A stretch of DNA of 64,000 nt, taken from NCBI GenBank assembly GCA_036250225.1, contig JAPZLL010000010.1, positions 496,001 to 560,000 of the forward strand, written 5' to 3'. Position numbers and translations under genes: made by a program. The notes below the pieces were generated by a model. It did no database searches, was not told where the DNA came from, and saw only the letters and a program-made list of their open reading frames with translations. This document shows, one piece after another, positions 21,798-33,630 of the stretch (its first letter is position 1; each line of letters opens with the position of its first letter). Source of the stretch: Cercophora sp. LCS_1 (Eukaryota > Ascomycota > Sordariomycetes > Sordariales > Lasiosphaeriaceae).

Positions 21798-24054
21798 TGG
21801 GTGCGGTGCGAGTGGCGGCCGTGTAGGACCCCGGCGGCGCCGCGCGACCCAAAAGACACACACCGCGACACAGCGATACCTCGGATGTCTCGTCCGGGCT
21901 AGGGTCGGGGAGCCGTGGCCGGTGGCCGCAGCGTCGCACACAGCCGATCGGGACGCAGATGTGGAGCCGCAACCGACTCGTTTGGGGTCTGCGATGGTCG
22001 TGGGTGCGGGAACGTGGTCCTGTTGCTGGCGTTGCTGGCTGGCGGTCGGGAGCGTTGCAAAACACCGATCGAAATCCGAGAAGGTCGTCCCCTCCTCAAA
22101 AGACTCCGAGCACCACCAATTTTAACGTGGGGAACTCGGAATCTGCGGCGTGCAGTGGCGGGTGGGGTGGATGTCGCAAGTGGGCGCTGACTGAGAGCCG
22201 ACCCCACCTTGCAACCTGGAGCTCGCCTGAAAAGCGATAACCGTCCCAGAACAATGCCCGTCACAGTTGCTCCCCGTCACATCTCTCGGCATTTATTCTG
22301 CCCTCACGTTGCGATAATTCGAAGCTTTTGCTCGCTGATCAAGTCGCTCGCCATACCGGCGCTGCTTTTTCACCGGATGGAACTATCAGGTAGGTGGCGA
22401 ATTGAGGAACGAAGCGCATCTAAGGAAGTGATGACGCATCCCAATTGAGATGATGGAATGACGGATGCGGCGTCGGGCTTTGGGGGGATGGAGGAGCGGC
22501 ACGTGCTTTCGTCCGTGGGCAAGGTCTGGAAGCTGGGCGGAATCGTCCACCTCCCTGTCCGGCCCGCTGTGGAGTCTTGGCAGCCACACACCTGTGTGGT
22601 TGCGCTGGCAGACATTCAGCCAGAATTTTAAGGTTCACGAGCGTTGGTCCTGCACGACGCCAGGCCAGAACATGACGGTGCATGATCCCTGTATGTTCTT
22701 GAGTTGAATCCATCGTGAAGTTTCTGATGTCCATCGCCGGGGAGTCACACGGTGGTTGCCAAACCCCCTGCGTTCTAGGAAGCGGATTAACTGGTAATCC
22801 GTCGCCCGCACGCACCAATCCCAAAATGGCCTCATTCCTGAGGCATCTTTTGACGCCCCGCATCCTTGGGCTGATCAAGGCTGAGCGGGGCCACCAGCGA
22901 CGTCGCCGCCTCCTCGACCACGGCTACCAGGGAACGGCTGTTGGGGTGTCGCTGCGCAGGTATGTGCTTTTCTTCATGTCTAATATGTCTGGTTCTGTCC
23001 GGGACGCGGGTGGCCCAGAAATCGCGCTGGTGTGACCAACGCGGCCCGATCACAATGTAAACAAACACCATAAGCGGGTCACGATGCGACATGTATGAGT
23101 CCCGGATAACTTCTTTTTCAATTGAGAGACCTACTTTCATCGGTACATGGGACTTGTCGGTCCTTCTAGACTTGGAGTTGCGTGTGGACAATGCGGTCGT
23201 CCGGTGATGAGATCGGGTGGTTGACTAAGACCGGGACGAGACTATCACGGATCTCCTTGACTTGAACACGAACTGACCGCCCACGTAGCAGCTGGTGAGC
23301 AGACTCCTGGCGGTTGACTTGTCCACAGGCTCTTGTCTTGAAGAGCCAGCACCGTTCATGCCGCAACGCCACAACCCGTCACTCAGAAGTCCCAGCTTCT
23401 GAACCTCATCTCATCCCAACCCACCACCAAAGTATTGAGCCACCCCGCGAGGATTCACCCAAGACCTTAGCACCGGTACCCACACGAAGTCCGGACCAGC
23501 GAAGCAGATTTTGCGCCAACTGAAATACCTCCCACTTCCATCTCCCTCCGCCTTTCCTCTCACTTTCTCAACCTTCAACCTCCAACCATCACACAACGGT
23601 CCTCGACCTGGCCGCTCAATGCAGCAGCAACCCTATCAAGCGACAATATCGAACCATCGCACCCTTTCGTCTACCAAACGTCTATTCGCGCAGCTCACGG
23701 TGTTCTTGATCTTCTTTGGGATCGCCGCCAGCCAAACGCAACATCCCTTCCCGCCGTCGCGACTCAACAGCGACAGCCTTCCCCACTGTCGTGCACGAAG
23801 TTGAACCCCTCCCCCGGCGCATTCCTTTTGCGACGTGATACCGCTATTCTCTGCCTTTCCGCGACCTTCCGTCAAATTTTCACGCCTTCCTTCTAGCGAC
23901 AGCTACCACTCTTACCCACAACCACCCGTCAGTAAGATCTTTTTCTTACTCTCAACCAGCACAAGCCACCTCAAGCCAGCACTTCGAGAGTCCACCAAAA
24001 AAAAAAAAAAATAACTCCGTCAAGTATCCAACAATCCAACACCAGCATCACAAG
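21798..24054. other. Long divergent intergenic region between transcription factor and RdRP genes
   Basis: About 2.3 kb. The part next to the polymerase (23390-24054) is pyrimidine-rich and ends in an A-run (about 23997-24011), consistent with a long 5' leader. It could contain small upstream frames such as the one at 23618 (MQQQPYQATI). The rest (22000-23300) has no recognisable gene. Confidence 0.45.
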
Positions 24055-27000
24055 ATGACCAGCATCGCGCGCAACGTCGCACAGGGCGCCACGCCTATCC
24101 CGACCACTCCACAGAAGAACGTCGCGCGGACTGGTGGGATCGAGCACATCATCGACAAGATCAACAGGGACTATGGCCTTGCCATCCAGGTCCCCGACAA
24201 GACCCTCCCGCCTGTAACCCAGATAGCCATGGGACAGCAAAACCAGGAGTACGAGAGATGGGTGACCATCTGCAAGTACGTCCGGTTCCTCCAGTATCAG
24301 GGCAGAGGAGGCCTCGAGATGGCGCTTCACAACTTTGTGATGGAGGCCAACGCCGAAAGTGAGATGTGGGTTCCGAAGCAGCCCCAAGATGCAAACGGCT
24401 TCCGCAAAGCACGAACTCAAGGACAGAGGCTCAAGTACGAGACGCTTCTCAAGAACGCAATTGTAAACACCGCGTCGATGCTTGGGCCAGTTCCATCAGC
24501 ATCTCAAACCCCTCAAGCCTGTGGCGTGTCTGACGATACAAGCCCGACAGGCTCAAAGAGATCCTTCACCAACGGCAGCAGCTCGCCGTCCAAGAGGGCC
24601 AGGAACGCACCGAACATTCCGGCGCCAGTGAATCTCTTCCCGCCCGTCAACACGACGCAATTCGACCAAGTTCCCAGCCGTCAACGCATGCTCGTGGATT
24701 CGTCAGCTACCCTTGTTGCCAGCCAGAGCACTCCAACCCCTGTGAAACGAATGGCCGCCGGCGTGAACAATATCTCGTTCGCATCTACCAGCAAGTCGTC
24801 TTTCAGAGCTCCGACCGTCTTCACTGACGATGCAGACGCCGTGCAAAATATCTACACACAAAGCACTGCGATCGATAACAGCCCGACCCAGAGGCCAAAG
24901 GGCGCAAAGTACAACCAGGCCAACCCAGCTGCAGTCGTTGGTCAATACTACGACCTCACAACCCCGGTGCCGCTCGACTTGAACCGCCCGGCTTCCAGAG
25001 CCTCAAGAGTGTCCAAGACATCTGCCACCACGGTCTACCATAGCATCGCGGACCCGGCCAGCAGCGTTGGGCCGAAGGATGGTTACCAGCATGAAGTGGT
25101 GGATGCTGAGCCGATCGGCTACGCTCCTCCTGTTACAGCGCCCGAGTTTGAGCTCAAGGGCATCTTGAAGGACCGGATGAAGAACATCTGGCGTAAGTTT
25201 GATTGCTTTTTTCTCAAAGGCAAGTCCGGCGCGCTAACAGTTTTCGTCACAGCTTCGTTCCCGCGCTGGCTTCACAAAGCGCCCCTTGCCGTCGCTTGGG
25301 AGATCACCCGAATAGCCGTTCACAACAAGGTGAACCTCGACGAGATCGATCTCGAGTATAACCCCGCGTGGGAAAAGGGAATCGAGACAATCTGGGCTGA
25401 TCTTCGCCGGTACGACGAGCGGGCTCATCCCGTCTTCAACGACAAGGGTGACCCGGTCGATAGTCGCAAGTTCAAGAGCTTCCCGCCCAAGTCGCCAAAG
25501 GAGGCATGGGTTGCTGCATTGGGCAGCTTTGAGACCAAGGGGAATGTGGTCGTCCTGACAGCCTCACTCGACTGGAACCAGGCAAGTACAGGTCCCCTCT
25601 ATATCGTCGACATGAAGCCCCTTAAGCTCGACCAGGGCTGTCGCCTCACCCGGCGCTTCGGAGCGGACCGATTCTTCGAGATTTTAATCTCTTCGCCGAC
25701 CTCCAACTCGGCACCCCAATGGATCTCCAAGATTGAAGGCGCTGCGGACCAGATTATTGGTTGGCTCACCCAGCAGCAGCATTCACTTGTTGGACGCCAG
25801 TGGCGTGCCTTCTACACCAAGGACGCCGGCTACCGGAAACCCGTCCGGGAGTACTCGCTGGCCCCGGAGCGAAAGCCCGAGTTCAAGGACCGCGTGCACT
25901 TCTTCGCCGAGAGTGGACACAATTTCCACCCGGCGCCCATCCTCCGAGCCGGGCAGGAGTGGATTGTGCCGGCCAACGAGCCGACCAACCAACGAACCGA
26001 CTTCAAGGTCAGCCAGATGCTCGGCTGGCTGCTGCAGATCCGGGAGAACGGCTACCAGCCGCATCTCAAGCTGTTCTCCCGGATCCAGCTCGGCCTTAGC
26101 AAGACCTACCCCGTCGTAACCTTCGAGCCGGACCAAATCGCACACCGCTCGGAGGACATCCTCTCCCCGGCCAGGAAGGTGATGAACGACGGAATCGGCC
26201 GCATGTCACGCAGCGTTGCCCGGAAGATCCGGGACGTCCTGGGCCTGCAGGATATCCCCTCGGCTGTGCAAGGCCGCCTCGGTTCCGCCAAGGGCATGTG
26301 GCTGCTCGATGTTAAGGACATGGGGCATGACGACTGGATCGAGACCTATCCCTCGCAGAGGAAGTGGGAGTGCGACTACGCCGACCCTTTGACGCGGACT
26401 CTGGAGGTCCGAAGCATCGCCAGCGAGCTCAAGTCGGCAAACCTCAACTTGCAGCTCCTTCCTGTTCTCGAGGCCTGCGCCGACGACAAGGTTGCGATGA
26501 GACGAGCTATTGGCTACCGTCTCACCACCGATCTGAAGCGCCAATTCGACGAACAGAAGAAGGCCTTCGACTCCCCACTTCAATTCCGTGATTGGCTGAC
26601 CAGCGTTTCCAATGTTCGTGCCAATCGCGTCCACCATGGCCATGTTCGGATGCTGGCAGGTATGCCCGAGAGCAAGGAAGAGGTCATGCACCTGATGCTC
26701 AACAGCGGCTTCAACCCGCGTGTCCAGCGGTACCTGCAAGACATCGCCTGGGAGCTGCAGAAGCAAAAGACTGACCTGCTCAAGACCAAGCTCAACATCA
26801 AGGTTGGCCGCAGCGCCTACGTCTACATGGTCGTCGACTTTTGGGGCATTCTCGAGGAGGACGAAGTGCACCTTGGCTTTTCGTCCAAGTTCCAACCCGA
26901 AGGCGAGAACGAATCCATGACCATGCTCAGCGAGATGGACGTTCTCGTCGCCCGTTCACCCGCTCACTTTGTCAGCGACATCCAGCGCGTCAAAGCCGTG

Positions 27001-28278
27001 TTCAAACCAGAGCTGCACATGCTCAAGGACGTCATTATCTTCCCCGCCAAGGGCGACATTCCTCTTGCCGACAAACTGTCTGGCGGTGATTACGACGGTG
27101 ATCTGGCCTGGGTGTGCTGGGACCAAGACCTAGTAGGGGCCTTCCGCAATGCCGAAGTCCCTCAGCAGCCTGATCTGTCAAAGTACCTCAAGAAGGATAA
27201 GACGACTTTTAGTGACATCGTTCTTACCCACAGCCAGGTCCCCAATGATGGCATGGCCCTTGAGCGGGCAACCTACGAGATGATCTCAAAGTCCTTCCTC
27301 TTTGCGATGCAGCCCAACTTCCTCGGAATCTGCACCAACTACAAAGAGAAGCTCTGCTACATGCACAACAACGTAGCCTCCCAGCACGCCGTGGTCCTAT
27401 CCACCCTCGTCGGCCAACTCGTCGACCAGTCCAAGCAGGGCATCACCTTCAACGAGCACTCGTGGAACGCCCTGCGCACCGACCTCCTCAAAACCCCGCG
27501 CATGCTCGACGACCCGGCCTACAAGGGAAACGAGTGGCGGCACAGCCAAAAGCTGCCGTCGCACATTATCGATTACCTGAAATTCGCCGTCGCCAAGCCG
27601 GCCATCGACCAGGAGCTGTTCACGCTCAAGAAAAAGCTCGAAACGCCCGTCGAGGGCGAAAACCCCTTCACCGCCTACTTTTACGACCGCGACCTGATCT
27701 ACTACCACGACTCCATCGCCGAAGTCGCCCAAAAGTCCCGCTCCACAGCGAGCATGCTCGACAAGCTCGGCAAGGCGATCCGCGCCCTGTCGGTGGAATG
27801 GTCCAAGGCCATGGCGCCCCGCAAGAACGAGGAGTTCAACTACAGCGCCAAAGTGGCGCGTCTCTACAACGAGTGGCAGGCTATTTCGCTCGAGTCGCTC
27901 GACGTCAAGCTCGACCCTAAGGTGGCCGTCTTGCTCGAGCACAAGTGGATGGCGGACCCGGTTGAGAATAGCGGGTGGGCGTTGTTGAAGGCCAGTCTGG
28001 CGTTCAAGCTCATGTACCGCAGTCCCAAGTTTGTGTTCCAGATGTGCGGACGGCAGCTGTGCTTTCTGAAGGCACTTAGGACGAAGGGTGGGGAGGCGGG
28101 GGATGGGCATTTGGCCATTGTCACCCCGCTTATGTATGCGGGTCTGACGCACGATGGGAGGTTTGTCAAGCAGTGGGCTGCACGGCTTGAGTGCGACGGG
28201 ACCGAGTACCCTGAGCCGGAGGACGATGACGGGGAGGATAGGGAGAAGCATGGGTTTGGGGGGTATAGTGATTACTAG
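24055..28278 (+). CDS. qde-1: RNA-dependent RNA polymerase of the QDE-1 type (RNA silencing)
   Basis: One long frame from ATG 24055 with a likely 60-nt intron at 25193-25252 (GTAAGT...GCTAACAG...CACAG). Splicing gives 1387 aa and the join NIWPSFPRWLHKAP. The eukaryotic RdRP catalytic signature is LSGGDYDGDLAWVCWD, with DYDGD at about residues 992-996; the Asps bind the catalytic metal. Length and layout match Neurospora QDE-1 (about 1400 aa), which makes dsRNA from aberrant transcripts or ssDNA for quelling and also acts in DNA-damage small RNAs. The first 370 residues are Ser/Thr/Pro-rich and probably disordered, again as in QDE-1. Several following blocks (PHLKLFSRIQLGLSKTYPVV; FPAKGDIPLADKL) are conserved in the family. 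Nothing suggests inactivation. The symbol is by family resemblance, not proven orthology. Confidence 0.93.
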   Translation: MTSIARNVAQGATPIPTTPQKNVARTGGIEHIIDKINRDYGLAIQVPDKTLPPVTQIAMGQQNQEYERWVTICKYVRFLQYQGRGGLEMALHNFVMEANAESEMWVPKQPQDANGFRKARTQGQRLKYETLLKNAIVNTASMLGPVPSASQTPQACGVSDDTSPTGSKRSFTNGSSSPSKRARNAPNIPAPVNLFPPVNTTQFDQVPSRQRMLVDSSATLVASQSTPTPVKRMAAGVNNISFASTSKSSFRAPTVFTDDADAVQNIYTQSTAIDNSPTQRPKGAKYNQANPAAVVGQYYDLTTPVPLDLNRPASRASRVSKTSATTVYHSIADPASSVGPKDGYQHEVVDAEPIGYAPPVTAPEFELKGILKDRMKNIWRKFDCFFLKGKSGALTVFVTASFPRWLHKAPLAVAWEITRIAVHNKVNLDEIDLEYNPAWEKGIETIWADLRRYDERAHPVFNDKGDPVDSRKFKSFPPKSPKEAWVAALGSFETKGNVVVLTASLDWNQASTGPLYIVDMKPLKLDQGCRLTRRFGADRFFEILISSPTSNSAPQWISKIEGAADQIIGWLTQQQHSLVGRQWRAFYTKDAGYRKPVREYSLAPERKPEFKDRVHFFAESGHNFHPAPILRAGQEWIVPANEPTNQRTDFKVSQMLGWLLQIRENGYQPHLKLFSRIQLGLSKTYPVVTFEPDQIAHRSEDILSPARKVMNDGIGRMSRSVARKIRDVLGLQDIPSAVQGRLGSAKGMWLLDVKDMGHDDWIETYPSQRKWECDYADPLTRTLEVRSIASELKSANLNLQLLPVLEACADDKVAMRRAIGYRLTTDLKRQFDEQKKAFDSPLQFRDWLTSVSNVRANRVHHGHVRMLAGMPESKEEVMHLMLNSGFNPRVQRYLQDIAWELQKQKTDLLKTKLNIKVGRSAYVYMVVDFWGILEEDEVHLGFSSKFQPEGENESMTMLSEMDVLVARSPAHFVSDIQRVKAVFKPELHMLKDVIIFPAKGDIPLADKLSGGDYDGDLAWVCWDQDLVGAFRNAEVPQQPDLSKYLKKDKTTFSDIVLTHSQVPNDGMALERATYEMISKSFLFAMQPNFLGICTNYKEKLCYMHNNVASQHAVVLSTLVGQLVDQSKQGITFNEHSWNALRTDLLKTPRMLDDPAYKGNEWRHSQKLPSHIIDYLKFAVAKPAIDQELFTLKKKLETPVEGENPFTAYFYDRDLIYYHDSIAEVAQKSRSTASMLDKLGKAIRALSVEWSKAMAPRKNEEFNYSAKVARLYNEWQAISLESLDVKLDPKVAVLLEHKWMADPVENSGWALLKASLAFKLMYRSPKFVFQMCGRQLCFLKALRTKGGEAGDGHLAIVTPLMYAGLTHDGRFVKQWAARLECDGTEYPEPEDDDGEDREKHGFGGYSDY

Positions 28279-30244
28279 AAGTGATTGCTTGCCTTCTGGG
28301 CTAGGTGTGCTGGGGAGGTTTGGGGTGGGTGCTTTGGTAGGACGGATTCTTTGATGCTTCTCGACAAGGATCAGGGAGGCATGGCATGGCATGGGTCAAT
28401 GGGCTCTTGATGGGTGGATTTCCTTGCGGTTTTGCCAAGTGGCATGGCTAGCTTTTGGGAGTGCTCTGTGGTGGGTGGGATGGATGAGCACTGGTTCCTT
28501 TGAAGGCCTCACGAGGGCTCTTTAGCGATGGTTTCTCTCAAGATGGGAGGTTTAGGTCTGGGCAAGTGTCTGGTGAGGTTTTTTTTTTTTTAGCTTTCTT
28601 ATTTTTTCCCCTTGACTTAACAGTGAGAGGTCTGGACCGGAGTGTGGTGGATCTGGTAAATGGCGTTAATGGGCAATGTGATGGGCATATGTGGGAAGTG
28701 ATATGATGTTGTTGGGTTGTGACTGGTTGAGGAATTGGTGAATGTCTTACGCTGGGAAATGTGATAGGCATTACTTACAAGTGCATTGAATGTTGTGGGC
28801 GGGCCGTTAACAGGCTTATTCGGGGCAGCATTCGGGGCAATGTACTTGAGTGGGAAGTGCAATGAGCCTTTGAAGAGTTGGTCAATATCTTGTGATGAGC
28901 GATTTGGAGGACAATGTGCGGGAATTCGTGTAAGCTGCGAGAAGTCCCATGAGCTGCGGAAAGTTCGGCATACCGCAATTAATGCAGTAAGCTGCAATTT
29001 GGGACATGACGCAGGAGAGTTGGATATGTGCTGTGGATATGACACTGGTGGGCGATTTTGGTGTTGAGGCAGCGGGTTTTGCAAAAGCTGCAACAAAAAA
29101 TTCACAGGCAGCAAGGGCATCAGCACAGCTACCTACAACCTTGCTGTGGGAATGAAGTTGGCCAGCAATTGCAGCATTGGGATGATAACTTTTGCAAAAG
29201 CTGCTACAGGGAATACATGAGTGGCAAGAACATCAACACAACAAGCCCAACTTTTGGGGTGGAGGCAAAGTTGATGAACAATTTCAGCATTGGGTGGCAG
29301 CTTTTTCAAAGCCTGCCAGAGGATGAACATGAGCGATGGGGGCACCAACGCAGCGAGCTCCAAGTTTTACCATCGATAGGTGTGAATGTGGCAAACATAC
29401 ACCAGCGAGCGGAAGGATTCCTGGCGAGGCTAGGTTATTAAATCCTGTGGTTGCAAGATTCAAGTGGGCAAATTCAGACTGCTAGGAAGTTTGGACTTCA
29501 ACAGTTTGAAGATCTTCCTCCTGCTTGGCATCGCAAGTTTGTTATGCAGGACGGAAAGGGGTTTGGGATGAGGAGGCCATGTTAAGCTCTTACAGAAATG
29601 TGTCTGCATGCAGAGCCAAGTGGACATTGGGGGTTTGGGCTCAAGTCTTTGTGCTTTGCCCCTGCTCCTGTCTTGTCCTCTCCTCTCCCAATGTTTCCCC
29701 AATGCATTGGCATTTTGATGTGGCATCCGGCTTTGTCGGATCGCTACGGAAACTGCGAATGGCTCATTTTCGTCCCGTCAGCAATGCCTTCTGCTTGGCT
29801 CCCCTCTTGGGGGGCCTCAAGTGGTGGCACTTGTTGAGTTGGAAAGGGACTGCCAGATCTGTGGACTCTTGGAACACAGATCTGGATCCGAAAGTGATGA
29901 ACTAAATGTTTGGCATTGGTCTTCTAGTCCTAAGCGTTTCGGGGGCCAACGGGCGTCAAGGATGGATACCTTAGGCGGGGGTGGTCTGGGGCTGGGCTAG
30001 AGGCTGAGGTGGGCGGCAACCGCAGTGGCAGGAGTTGTTTTCTGGGTATTTCTCTTTAGTTTTTTCTAGAACTGTCGGTGAATCAGGTCAAGCATGGAAT
30101 CGGATTGTTTTTCCTCATGAGATCACGAGCATTTCCTTGTACTGGGACAGCGAGCCCCTTTGATCTTTCTATCTCAAGCGACTTTTGGAGTATGCACAGC
30201 GTCTATCGTTAGCATTTAATCCACATTGCCGGGTTTTGTCACCC
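28279..30244. other. Gene-poor region between RdRP and a PTH11-like gene
   Basis: About 2 kb without a supportable gene. The plus strand is rich in T and G from 28280 to 29030, with a T-run at 28580-28591. A 113-bp degenerate tandem repeat lies at about 29050-29400 and is listed separately. The rest holds nothing I recognise. Confidence 0.5.
29050..29400. repeat. Degenerate tandem repeat, period about 113 bp, three units
   Basis: The block TTTTGCAAAAGCTGC occurs at 29077 and 29190, and a diverged form (TTTTCAAAGCCTGC) at 29303, each 113 bases apart. CAGCATTGGG recurs at 29172 and 29285 with the same spacing, and the sequence between also aligns with about two-thirds identity. The period is not a multiple of three and stops are common, so it is unlikely to be coding. 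Confidence 0.7.
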
Positions 30245-31640
30245 TCAAGCAACCTCCCTCACACTGGTCTCCTCGTGTCGACTCGGCTGACTCCCAGGCC
30301 TAACTTTCCCCTGCTCCACCCTGACATCGACATGTTCAAACACCTGTATCCTCCCAGCTACAGGTCCCTCGCTCTGACTCTGCAGGTATTCAGGTCCCAG
30401 GATCTCCTCGTCGCTGTGGTTGTCCCTCCTGATGTATGTGACCGTCGTTGGTCCTCTGATGCCAAGCTTGGTGGGGGCGTCCGGGAAACCCCGCGTGTTC
30501 TCGGTGTCGCTTTCGCTCCCCGAGGGAATGTTCTTGAGGTTGATACCGTTCTGATTATCGTTGCCGGTGTCGTGCTTGTAGTAGCCCTTGACGTTGGAGC
30601 TGTTGCTTTGGTCGGTGCTGCCTAGGCCTCGCATGCGGCGGTAGAGGGGACGGAGGACGGGGATGCCGATGCAGATCATGGTCACGGCAAGTTCGACAGC
30701 GGACCAGACGATAAGAGGAACCGTGTCCTCTGGAGTGTATTAGCGGTGCTGGCATCAAAGGGGACAGGGAGGCTGACCTGTGTAGTTTCTACTCGCGATG
30801 CCTTCGAGGGACACGGTTCGTATGATGCCTGCGGCACCGGCGCTGTGAACAAGTCAGCAAAGTCTCTCTGACGTGGAGCTTCACGTACACAATGCCGAGG
30901 CTTAGACTGGCGGCAATGGTGATCTTTTCTCTGTACTTCATGTTAAGGTTCCAGATAATTATCCAGGGGAAACCGGCGAAGAAAAAGTCGGCGACGATGC
31001 AAGTGGCTAGCGACATACATCAGCATACTCCTCGAGCCCGTGGCGCCGGGTGACTAACATCCAAGCAACATGGAGAATGGCGCAATGCCAAAGTTACATG
31101 TCCCTTGTACCCGGGGATCGTAGAGCGCTCGCGGCGGCAGACACTGCGTCCAGAAAAGAACGGCCACGACCATCGAAACCAGCAATGTGATGATAGACAC
31201 AGCCCACAGGAGTACCATGTGCCACGTCTTGACCACGATCCGCAGCAGGAACAGCCCGAGGGACACCTTGGCCGTGGCCATGCCAATGACGGCAAAGGTT
31301 TGCCCAATCATCTCGTATTCCACCGCCATGACAGCGTCGTCGAGTTGCAGCGCGGCCACCGGCTGACCGAATCCGTATTGGGACGAGACTTGAAGATATT
31401 GTAGAACAGCAACATGAGCTGTGGACAGACTTGGTTAGCGACTCGAAGGCTTCGCGACAGGACTGGACTTACCCCGGAAAAGACAAAGATGTAGTCGTCC
31501 GCCCCAAACTGCTGGACGATGACAACTCGCGTATATGTTCGGAGAACGACAAACACCCAGGTGACAAAGGTCAGAGCCCACATGATGCCCATGGCCATCG
31601 GCGCCTTTCCTCCCATCATCTTGGGCGTCACGCTGTCCAA
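30245..31640 (-). pseudogene. PTH11-like seven-helix membrane protein with a one-base frame defect
   Basis: Five exons: 31640-31473, 31418-31059, 31006-30889, 30842-30778 and 30729-30245. They spell a fungal rhodopsin-domain protein: MWALTFVTWVFVVLRTYTR, FGADDYIFVFSG, EMIGQTFAVIGMATAKVSL, ADFFFAGFPWIIIWNLNMK, SLEGIASRNYT and VELAVTMICIGIPVLRPLY, then a Ser/Asn-rich cytoplasmic tail. The exons total 1196 nt, one short of a multiple of three. The break falls in exon 2 between LMLLFYNIF and SSQYGFGQPV (about 31385-31395), where the expected frame switches. All other residues look well preserved, so the lesion is recent or a sequencing error. If real, the product stops in the second helix. The family senses extracellular cues. 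Confidence 0.7.
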
Positions 31641-33630
31641 GGACAGACTTGAGGTCTCACAGTGGCGGTAAACCTGAATGATAGAGGATGATAAGACGGC
31701 GGATAGAGTCAGTTCTCACGCCTGAGAAACGAAACGGCGCGCTACGCAAACATGGTCAATGAGATCCAGGGCTTGGGGCGGACAGCTCAGATATCGGCCG
31801 ACCAGTCCCCCAAGGGAACGCAAGAGTGTGAGGAAGGGGGCAAGGCTCGAATGATTCCTCGGATTTGCTTTCCCCGAGTGATTTTTTCCCGGGCCAGTCT
31901 CCTGGGAGACTCAACTGCCGACCAAAGTCCCAAGCCCGTGATTTGCAACACCCCGCGATGGCAGGGTTCCATGTTCCGGAGATATCACCATGTTTATCTT
32001 CAGGAGACGATTGCGATCTCCCCCTTGTGGGTGTGAAGCACTTGCTGAGTGGCCGAAACCGACGTGTCCTCCTCGTGGCGCTAAGGCTGTTCATGGTCCA
32101 GAAGAAAGTCGCTGCTGTCAACAAGGGTCACTTTCTTTTTCTCTTCAGGGGTGGGCGGAGATGCAAACATGGCATGCCTGAGGCGTCAACCTCCATGCTT
32201 GCTTGCACTTGGGGATGTGATGAGAAAGTCACGTTGCTAATATGACATGTGTGTTTGCTTCGCCACATCCAATGGCGATGGCAAACTTTCCAGCCTCAGT
32301 GGATAACCCTTGTCTGGCTGATGACAGGGGCAGGCACCAGCACGCGCCACTTGGCGATGGTCAACGATGATTGACGGGTCGCATTTTCTCGCGGTCCAGA
32401 AACTGATAACAACACTCTCGTTGCTTTTTGTGTGCGGGCTGCGTCGAAACAGGTAAGCTGCACGTTCCGAGGATGGCAGCTCGCAATTCGTGGATGATTC
32501 GCAGCTTTGCAGCACCGCGTCTAATGCGCGTCGACATCCCACCACTGGGCAATGGTGGTGCCCCCCTTTGCCCTTTGCAACGACCCGTGGGGGACACCGC
32601 GCCCGACCTGCGAAGTTAGAACGTCGCAGCTCGTGGTACCGCGCCACTGAAAGCGGTGTGCGGAGCGCCGAACGCCAGGGAAGGAGGCGTGAAGAAAACG
32701 GCGTCGTTCGTCGAAGTTTGCCATGGCGGCGTCTTTTCCCGTCAAATGTCCGGATTGGAAGAGTGCGGGTTCGCTAGCGGCGAGGAATCGCAGTGCGCAC
32801 AGTCTCCCGCCAAACTGCAAACGGCCCCTAAAACCCTGACAACGAGCGCGACGCTAACCGCTAGGCTGGGACGCTGATTGGTTGGCTCCTGCGGGAAGGC
32901 ACAACCTACCCGCTGCTCCCCGGCCCGCCCCCACCTTCGGAGGGTTTCACACAGCGTGGTCCCTCCTCCAGACTCTCGACGCCCAGCCAACGTTGGACTG
33001 CACAGAAATCGGGAAGGCTGCCATTGGCTTTTTTTTTACTTCCCGCATTTTCCTGGGACACGTTCCCGGCCTCAGACCAGACCACCAAGTGCATTTTGCA
33101 TTTGGGTGACTGCTCAGCTTTCGGTTCCCTCTTTGCTGCGCGCACCAAATACTCAGATCCCGGCTTGAGGCGGCATCCTCGATCAGATCTCACATCTGGG
33201 AAGAAATCATGTGCTGGTTGGCGTGTCAACATGTCTCAGATCACCTACTCCTTCATCCGCTGCACAATTTGTTGCACTCGGCAGACATTGCTGCATCAAC
33301 TGCCGACCGCAGGAGCAGAGGCACCATTCTGTCGTGGGGGGTCTCTGCATCTGCAACGCGACTGAAGACGGTTAGCCGTGCCATCGCAGCCCCCCTTGAC
33401 TCTCCAGAAAGGCCGGGTTCCTGGAACCTCGCTGGTCTAGAATTCCTGATGCATTCAATATTCCTTTTCGGCTCCCCTGTCTCAAACGCACAAGCTCTGT
33501 TCACCCTCAGCGCGGCCCGACATTCGACACCAAAAGCCATGGCCTGCCCCGAGGGTGGTGCGTCGAGCTCCGGCACTCGTGTCCAATCTTGCTTCTTTTT
33601 TTGTTTGTCTTCCATTGTCAGTCAGGAAAG
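31641..33630. other. Divergent intergenic region upstream of PTH11-like and P450 genes
   Basis: About 2 kb. I looked for genes on both strands and found only overlapping frames without family patterns. It must hold both promoters. No repeat recognised. Confidence 0.4.

Noticed and set aside
22420..23191. Minus-strand frames of 119-152 codons in the gap before the RdRP gene
   Set aside because: Composition is Arg/Pro-rich and irregular, frames overlap each other, and there are no family motifs; probably chance frames in G+C-rich DNA.
27397..28392. 331-codon minus-strand frame opposite the end of the RdRP gene
   Set aside because: It mirrors the codon structure of the strongly supported RdRP frame and has no domain of its own.
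29058..29441. 127-codon plus-strand frame across the tandem repeat
   Set aside because: The repeat period (113) is not a multiple of three, and the residues do not repeat in this frame, so coding is unlikely.
31419..31472. Idea that the PTH11-like frame defect is a shifted splice donor
   Set aside because: The sequence after the acceptor (LMLLFYNIF) already continues the helix in the correct phase, so the fault lies further inside exon 2.
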